From contig NC_088312.1 in the NCBI RefSeq assembly GCF_910592395.1, forward strand, positions 21,213,292 to 21,277,291: 64,000 bases of DNA. Direction: 5' to 3'. The notes beneath the pieces are model-generated. The model worked only from the letters and a program-made list of their open reading frames with translations, did not search any database and was not told the DNA's origin. Positions 56,885 through 64,000 of the stretch are shown one piece after another. The first letter of the stretch is position 1. Each line of letters opens with the position of its first letter. A program made the position numbers and the translations under genes. The DNA is from Lineus longissimus. Lineage: Eukaryota > Nemertea > Pilidiophora > Heteronemertea > Lineidae.

Positions 56885-59800
56885 TTACCTCGAGAGACTA
56901 ATCAGATAGTACTCCACCTCTTTGTGTCCCTTTAAATGGGCAATGTTCACAGGTTTCTGGAAAAGAAAGACATACTTTTGAAAACTTGGATGGGCAAAAG
57001 CCAGAGAATAAATTGTGTTGAAACTTAAAAGCTTTATATAGGGTTACCCATTCATGGGGGGGGGGGGGGGCTGGCTGAAAAGCATTTTTAGGGTAAAAAG
57101 GCCAATGGGCCAGAAAGCAGTGATACTTTGAAATCTGAGTACAAGATAATTTAACTACACAATACAACGTGACCTCAGTAATCAAGACATCTATCTATTA
57201 AGGACGGCACTTGTCTGCAGTCCCATGGGTGTTCTTAATAGAGAGGTTCTCCTTCAGTATCGGATCCCAATAGAAGCTAGATTTGTGCGATGATCATACC
57301 TTGTTCGGGATGGCACCATTGCTGACAAGGTGTTTCACAACGCTAATGTGTCCTCTCCAAGCGGCATAGGCAAGGGCGGTGTTGCCATTCTGTAAATACA
57401 AAATTGCAGAACATCACTAACACAAGGATGGTCAATTGTTTTAATAACTACTAGTGTATTTCTCTCAAAACTATGAAAATGTCAGTTACTTGACTTAAGG
57501 AATTGAACCCGAGGCGGAGGACCTTGGTTGAGTTACCAAGACACTCGAGGGTGGAGCTAAAATACAGTCCAAACCCGAGCCGACAGGCGAGGGTTTGGAC
57601 GAAATTTTAGCTGCACCCGAGAGTGTCTTGGTAACTCAACCAAGGTCCGAAGCCGAGGGTTCAATTTCTATTCTAAAATACCTCAAACTTAAAAAGATAG
57701 GCCACGAAATAACTTGAATATGTGCGAATTTGGCAAATTCCATCCATCGCCTGCCCGGAGCGCCGGTAGCGCCGTTGTTTACATTATGTTACGGCAGCCC
57801 GTATAGGAAGTCCGGATCGGCTCGCTCAAGTGACGCTAAAATCCGCGCAAATGGGCTATTTGGAGCGTTTTTCTCAGCAAATATGTGTAGTGCTCATTAA
57901 AAAACTTAGGGTGGTTGATGCTTCCTTGGCTGATTTGTGTTTGAAGCAGTGTTTTGAGAGCCTCAAACTTCTGAAGTGAGCTGTGTGCATGGTTCCACAT
58001 TTTAGTGCAACCCGAGGGAACTTTGGTAGAGCATCTTGGTTGCGTGTCCAAAACACTCCACTCTCAGAACGAGGCTTATGCATTTTCCATTTAAAAGTTG
58101 ACTTTACGGTACCAAGGTATTTTAGAATATTACTCTCTTTCGACGTGAGCTACTCATTTTGCCTACCTTGTCCTGATGATTAACCTTCGGACCGTGCTTC
58201 AATAGTTCTTCAACAACACCAATGTGACCATTCCATGACGCACTCATCAGAGCGGTAAAACCATCCTGAAACAGCAAAAATACTACTGATTGGGGAATCG
58301 GTAGCATATACAGTAGAACCTCTCTATTAAGGAAACCCTCGGGACTGACAAGTGCTGTCCTTAATATAGAGGTGTCCTGATTAGAGAGGTCAAATTGAAT
58401 GAAAACAGCCAATTTGGGACCAGAACTAGTGTCCTTAATACTAGAGAGGTTGTCCTTAATAGAGAGGTGTCCGCTAAGGGAGGTTCCACTGTACATGTAA
58501 TGCAGAATCAACAATGAATCCCAACAAAACAGGTACAATGTACTGAACTTATACTATCTCTTTAACGAACCTGATTTTGGTGGTCCACATGTGCCCCGAC
58601 TTCGAGTAATTTCCGCACTACGTTGCGATGGCCATTCTGTGAACCGATCACGAGTGCCGTAGACCCATTCTGGAAATGTGAGAGATAGCATTCTAGAATG
58701 TAGTCATTTTCTTGACAAAAAGAACACGAATTAAATTTTTATCACATGATACAAAACACCATCACAAGTGTCCACCTTAAGAAGTTATAGATCATCCAAC
58801 ATTCCCCAGGGCAAATCATGAAAATCTAATAGCAATGACAACACAGAGTGACACCAGTGATTTCGTAAATTGCAAAGATGTAAGGGAGCATCCATTAAGT
58901 ACGTACGCACTGAGGGGGGAGGGGGGTCTATGAAATCCATACACTATGCGTACAGGGGGGGAGGGGGGTTAATGGTCTTGCGTACGTACGCAACCCAAGA
59001 ACCATTTTTTGAACAAATAAAAAATAAATATTATCATAATAATTTTCTCCTCTGTCTTATTCTTACTTGGATAATCATACTTGTTCTTCACAAGATGTGT
59101 GAACTCATACGCTTCTGGGTTCGGATGTTACCCGACTATGATGTTTTAGCAATTTCCAGCGCCGTTTAATTTCCCGGTAATGCGTGTCGCCGTCGGAGAA
59201 AAATTGCGCAGTCGACTTGCCAATACGACGCCAATCCGATTGTGGCGCCACAATGTAGCAAAATGAGGTACTATGTCTGTTCGTCTGCTAGGGAATTCAA
59301 GGTTCTATAGGCGTACGCTCGTACAGGGCGAGGGGGGGGGTATGAGGCAATGCGTACAAGGTGCATACAGGGGGGGGGGAGGGGGGGTCTCAAAATTGGC
59401 ATTTTTCGTGCGTACGTACTTAATGGACGCTCCCTAAGCAGTCTCACATGCAAGGAAAGAAATATAATTTAACTCTACCTTGTTTTGGCGATTGACGTAG
59501 GCTCCGTTTTCAAGAAGTACCTGCACCACTTTCAAGTGGCCATTCTGCGTAGCAATCATCAGTGCAGTGAATCCACGCTGAAAAACAGTCAAGAGCCTTG
59601 GTCAAGAGTGAACTTGATTCACTTTCACTTAAATCATCAGCTCCAATCTTTTTTAGTACTGGTACACCATTAAACATAAAGGGCGACTATAGGCAGGAAC
59701 AAGGGGGGTCAAATGGTCATCTTCAGGAGCAGGAGACTGGGTCATGTTCGATTCAAAATACGTTATTTCCTCCTGACATGCTGTAAATGTTTTTTCACAT

Positions 59801-62800
59801 GTAAGTAATTTGTGAACATGTATAATCACTTGCCTACCTTTTCTTGGAGATTCACGTCGACGTCGCATTGCATCAATCCTTCGACAACATCTACATGACC
59901 GTTTTGGCCAGCAATCATCAGTGCAGTAAACCCAACCTTGAAAATGAAAACAACATTGCATCGTAAAAAAGAATATTGAAATATTGCTACATAAAGTACA
60001 TCTGGCATTTAAATTGGCCATACAAGGGATAAATACATTAAGTACATCTGGCATTTAAATTGGCCATACAAGGGATAAATACATTAAGTACATCTGGCAT
60101 TTAAATTGGCCATACAAGGGATAAATACATTAAGTACATCTGGCATTTAAATTGGCCATACAAGGGATAAATGTCTTGGCGGCAATGAAATGTGGGCCAT
60201 GTTCACAAAAATAAAGCCATTAGGAGTAAAATCCAAGATAGACCGTCTCTCTTTCTGACAGGCGGACATTGCATCAGAAATGTCACCACGCCCCTACATA
60301 GGTCAGTATGATGTAAAATAGACCACCTTGCGACGTCACACAAATTTTGTCATGTGGTTGTTTCTGGTGAGATTGGCCAGCCCAACATAAATGGGCAAGG
60401 AAGTATTGAGTCGGTCAGAGTATTTCATACCCCAAACACATATAACATGTGGCTGCTTCCATGTTCATGAATGACATAATATCTCATACTTAAAATAGTT
60501 ACCTGATCTTGGTGGTTCACATGAGCGCCAGATGAGATCAACCTGAAGACAGCGACCAAGTGACCATTTTGCGCGGCAACAAGAAGTGCTGTAAATCCTC
60601 GCTGAAATAGTAGAAACACAAGGGGCTGAATTTTAGTTGTCATTGTGAGGAGTCTCATACCAGCCCTAGTGGCTGGCACTACTGGCTGCCATGCGAAAGG
60701 GCCTGGGTTTGATCCTCGGGGGAGAACCCAAAATTGTATTGGGGATGAACCAGCATACTGTTGCAAATGAGACTTGTCATGCTTGAATGAGGTTCCTTGT
60801 CTATGGTCTCCATGCCAGGTCAAGCCAAAGACACCACCAAGTGAGAAACATAACTTGGGTGGACTCCGCCTCTGGCTGAGAGATAGACACTGGAACATTA
60901 AACCAAGTTAGTGCCTAACTGTAGAGGCACGTTAAAACGCTCATTCCGTCATTGCGGACGGATACTCTGTGGAGATTGAATAACACCTCCAAATGCAGAG
61001 CGAACGCTGAAGAATAAGAAGTAGCTGTAATTGTGAACAACATTCTGTTCAAGCAGAACTTTCGGACTCGGACTCGGACTCGGACCTTTTAGAAATCAAA
61101 TTAAACCTGACTTATCTCCAGGGACGGTATGTAGCATGCAGCCTATTGATTATCAATTGAGTTCCTGTCCCTGTCTGGAAAGGGACTGTCATGCTATTGC
61201 TTGTGATTTAAGAAAAGCAATCATATCATTTAGGAGAATGGAATTATCATCCTGGATGTCTCACCTGATTTGCAGAGTTCACTTCTGCACCAAACTTGAT
61301 TAGTTTGTCTACAGCTCCGAAGTGGCCATTCATGGCAGCGCTCATCAGTGAAGTGGAGCCATTCTGAAGTCAAAAGGAAAAGAAATGTTTAGTTCTAATG
61401 TTTTTCATCTAGTAAATGTTTTCGTCACTGCTTAATGTCAACCAAAGATGCCTATCTTTGCTAACAAAAACTAACTCAAAAGCATGGCCCAGTCCTCTTC
61501 TGCAATACCAATCCAGGCAGTCCCGTTTAAGAGGGGCCTTTTGAGTTTCGCCAGGTTTTTACAAGACTCTCGTAGTCCTTTGTCGCAGTTTTAAAAGCCA
61601 GATATCACTTGAGAGACAAGCATGTTGGCTCATTTTATATTTGAAAACATGGTATGCAATTACATGAGTGTAAAACAACATATCTCAGGCAGCCAGACAT
61701 AACTTGTTCATTTTAAAAGCAACAAGTTTCAATCGATAACTGAAAAAACAAAGGATTAGCATATTGCATAGATGGAAAGCACACTGGGATATTAGAAATA
61801 CATGTACTACTAAATCCTAAAACAATTAGAAATAAGGATACTAGAATTGGATATGTTATGAATTAACAAGTGTAATTACAAGGGCAACAGAAGAGAATTT
61901 CCGAATAAACATGTCCAGAAATGGTTAAAAGTTATTTGAGTGAAATATAGTATTAATAGACTCTAAAGAACCAATCCTCAAGACACAAACAAGCCAAACA
62001 ACCAACAACATAAAAACAAACACTAGGACCTATTTACTTATATTATTTTAGCACAGCGTCACTCTGTGATAGGACCAAGCTGAAATATAGATAGGAATGC
62101 TAGTTTTAAGCGAGATTCTGTGAATATTATTGGCTTGAGACATCTCAGGAGAGGGAGGCATTACAAAATCTGGTTTGTGAGATTCAAAAGTTTGGCCTTC
62201 CCTTGCATCAATAATAGCTTACTCCACTAAAGTTGACGTCAAACAATACTACAAGTCATGATGTGACAAAGTTACGTGGCACGTGACGTCATGTGAAATT
62301 TATTATCGTCAAAAAGCCAGTACGTGGCCACACCGCTTTGGGCCACCAAAAAGTATTAAAAATTGATCAAATGAACCAGGCAAAGTTTGCGAAGACCTTC
62401 GATAAAAGATAAAATGTTGCCCTTCATGTTGGGGGACATGAAGAAATATCGCACACCGATTTTAGGTATCGGAAATAAGGGGTTGAAAGCCTGAAAAAGC
62501 TCCATTGAAAAAGAGCCCAGTCCGCTACACAACTCTACTAAAATCAATGTAATCACATGGGCAAGAATTAGCAGCTTACCTGATCAGCAAGATTGACCAG
62601 AGCACCTAATTTTAATAACAAGGCAACCACATCCAGGTGTCCTTGCTGAGATGCACTCATTAATCCCGTAAAACCATCCTGAAGAAGTCAAAAAGTTTCA
62701 ATTTGAACTTGAATAACCGTTGATTTATCAAAATGCACATAGGTCCAAGAAACTAACAAACATTTCAAAGTTATCCACAGATAGTGTCAGATATTTTGCC

Positions 62801-63774
62801 TTGGGTGTTAAGGGTTGACCACACAGGCACCACCTTGACTAGAACTTGAAATCCTAAAGTAATTAGAACTATTTAAAAACATTTTCAAGGGTGGGTGTCT
62901 CTGGTGCTCTGACCCCATATCATCATATGTATATGTATATGTATATAGATGTGGTGCTCCTCTCTACTGGAACTTAAGTACCCTTTTTGATTGTAGAGTG
63001 GGATAAAAAAATATGAATTTCGGTAGGACATCTTTAAATGCCCTCCCCAAATATCTTTCAGGCAGATCCACGTTTATGAAAGAAAATTATAACAGTCTTA
63101 CCTGGTTTTGATGATCAATGTCCGCTCCATACTTTAGCAATTCCTTCACCACCTTGAGAAGACCATTCTGTGTGGCAATCATCAGAGCTGTAAATCCACG
63201 CTTGAAAGAAAAAACAAAGTCATTAAAAAAAGAATACCTTTCTTATTTCAAAAACTTTCAGTACAAAAACAACAACTTAGTCATGATATTCTACTAGCAT
63301 TCCTTATCAAACTGCTGGCACCCATAGAAAATGAACTGAAAAATAAAATCTCCAGCATTATTACAGTAGAACCTCTCTTAGCGGATACCTCTCTATTAGG
63401 GACAACCTCTCCACTAAGGACACTATTTTGGTCCCAAATTGGTTGTTTCCATTCAATATGACCTCTCTAATCAGGACATCTCTCTAATAAGGACAGCACT
63501 TTTTAGTCCTGAGGGTGTCTTTATTAGAGAGGTTCTACTGTATATGAGTAACACACAACATGACAGATACTGAAAGTAATTCATAACCTCTCTGGCTGAT
63601 TCACTAGAGAAATGGAAAATGTCAGTCACAGGATTCTTCATATTTAAAAAATAACAATGCAAAGGGCTACTTTACCTTCTCTCGGTGATTGACATTTGCA
63701 CCGTGCTTTATCAACCTATCCACCACACCTAGGTGATCATTCTGGACAGCTAACAGCAATGCCGTGAACCCAAT
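56885..63774 (-). CDS. Ankyrin-repeat protein gene, 3' part (5' end outside window)
   Basis: Minus-strand exons in order: 63774-63676, 63200-63102, 62678-62580, 61363-61265, 60601-60503, 59936-59838, 59577-59479, 58669-58571, 58265-58167, 57389-57300 and 56956-56885. The first nine are exactly 99 bp, phase 0, each encoding one 33-residue ankyrin repeat (for example RGFTALMIATQNGHLKVV, then LLENGAYVN). The tenth is 90 bp and its repeat lacks the last three residues. The final exon encodes a half repeat, KPVNIAHLKGHKEVEYYL, ending at TAA 56887-56885. A donor (GAG|GTAATT) overlaps the stop, so one more exon is possible. Ankyrin arrays mediate protein binding. Other domains may lie upstream of the window, so the family stays open. 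Confidence 0.9.
57177..57260. mobile_element. Pogo/Tigger-like MITE fragment
   Basis: TATCTATTAAGGACGGCACT and TTCTTAATAGAGAGGTTCT match one half of the family's complete copies. The terminus is eroded. Confidence 0.65.
57499..57668. mobile_element. Fold-back element with ~79-bp arms in an ankyrin-gene intron
   Basis: The arms 57499-57577 and 57590-57668 are inverted copies (GACCTTGGTTGAGTTACCAA, GACACTC, AGCTAAAAT, GTCCAAACCC) with a ~12-bp spacer. An RNA from either strand would form a near-complete hairpin. Target duplication not evident. Confidence 0.8.
58311..58491. mobile_element. Pogo/Tigger-like MITE, complete copy
   Basis: 181 bp. Ends CAGTAGAACCTCTCTATT and CAGTGGAACCTCC (complement), with TA immediately outside both (58309-58310, 58492-58493). 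Lies in an ankyrin-gene intron. Confidence 0.88.
58884..59434. mobile_element. Harbinger-like MITE (TAA duplication)
   Basis: The ends GGGAGCATCCATTAAGTACG and, on the complement, GGGAGCGTCCATTAAGTACG are inverted and flanked by TAA on both sides (58881-58883, 59435-59437), the 3-bp target duplication of PIF/Harbinger elements. The interior has GCGTACAGGGGGG-type G-rich repeats near both ends. No transposase frame. Confidence 0.75.
59995..60172. repeat. 46-bp tandem repeat, ~3.9 copies
   Basis: Unit AGTACATCTGGCATTTAAAT, then TGGCCATACAAGGGATAAAT, then ACATTA. The copies are virtually identical, indicating recent expansion within the ankyrin-gene intron. Confidence 0.93.
60655..61015 (+). 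mobile_element. tRNA-derived SINE in an ankyrin-gene intron
   Basis: tRNA-like head (CTAGTGGCTGGCAC for the A-box side, GGGCCTGGGTTTGATCC for the B-box side). A long body follows with AATGAGACTTGTCATG and a tail GAGGCACGTTAAAACGCTC. The body shares AATGAGACTTGTC and TATGGTCT-type words with the element at 21.6 kb. Confidence 0.7.
61061..61084. repeat. 6-bp tandem repeat (GGACTC)n
   Basis: About four units of TCGGAC/GGACTC at the end of the SINE region. Confidence 0.85.
61364..62579. other. Ankyrin-gene intron, no exon recognised
   Basis: 1.2 kb of AT-rich sequence with no ankyrin-like codons, no repeat array and no transposon terminus that I can recognise. Confidence 0.4.
63364..63540. mobile_element. 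Pogo/Tigger-like MITE, complete copy
   Basis: 177 bp. Ends CAGTAGAACCTCTCTTAG and CAGTAGAACCTCTCTAAT (complement), with TA at 63362-63363 and 63541-63542. The frame 63471-63662 (-) overlapping it is not a gene. Confidence 0.88.
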
Positions 63775-64000
63775 CTAAAAATGGCAACGAAAGTACATGT
63801 ACATGTAATTCTGATTTTGGACCCTGCGCCTGAAGTGCAATACTTTCTGCCAAATTATCTGGTCAATTTTAGCAATAACACAGAGAAATAGTCAAGTTGA
63901 GAAGGCCATATAGATGAAAGTCAAAGCCTTGTGGTCATCAGTTATGCTGTATAAGTAAAATGCAACATTTTTGTCGGCATTATATTTTTGCGGGTTATGC

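Overview
This window is animal nuclear DNA. The genes are split by GT-AG introns (one GC-AG), the intergenic space is AT-rich and packed with non-autonomous transposons and minisatellites, and nothing looks like an operon. The gene set (KIF25-type kinesin-14, ARH/LDLRAP1 PTB adaptor, midkine/pleiotrophin-like factor, secreted cystatin, ankyrin-repeat gene) fits a bilaterian, probably a marine invertebrate such as a lophotrochozoan or invertebrate deuterostome. I cannot name the species.

Layout. 1-3.7 kb: mostly non-coding, with one possible terminal exon on the minus strand (1144-1371), a 38-bp tandem repeat and a TTAA-flanked MITE. 3.7-5.3 kb: minus-strand midkine/pleiotrophin-like gene, three exons seen. 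5.3-25.2 kb: a transposon-rich stretch without a confident gene. It holds an inverted-repeat transposon whose arms are arrays of a palindromic 21-bp unit (7644-8430), a hammerhead ribozyme motif on the minus strand (about 9211-9268), a TIR element with a tRNA-like core (21.2-21.9 kb), and several minisatellites. 25.2-26.6 kb: a complete three-exon secreted cystatin (+). 30.2-30.6 kb: a single-coding-exon RII-alpha/DPY-30-fold protein (-). 32.7-39.5 kb: a complete 12-exon KIF25-like kinesin (+). 41.0-50.7 kb: an LDLRAP1/ARH-like adaptor (+) with two alternative first exons. 51.5-55.5 kb: two fold-back elements and a decayed LINE 3' end. 56.9 kb to the end: the 3' part of an ankyrin-repeat gene (-) in which each repeat is its own exon, nine of them exactly 99 bp.

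The genes are functionally unrelated neighbours: growth factor, protease inhibitor, motor, endocytic adaptor and scaffold. The most unusual content is in the mobile DNA: the ribozyme motif, the palindrome-array transposon with an exact 6-bp target duplication and a helix-turn-helix remnant, long-armed fold-backs, and a pogo-like MITE family with six copies here. All exon models come from reading frames, splice consensus and phase matching by eye. No alignment or RNA evidence was available.
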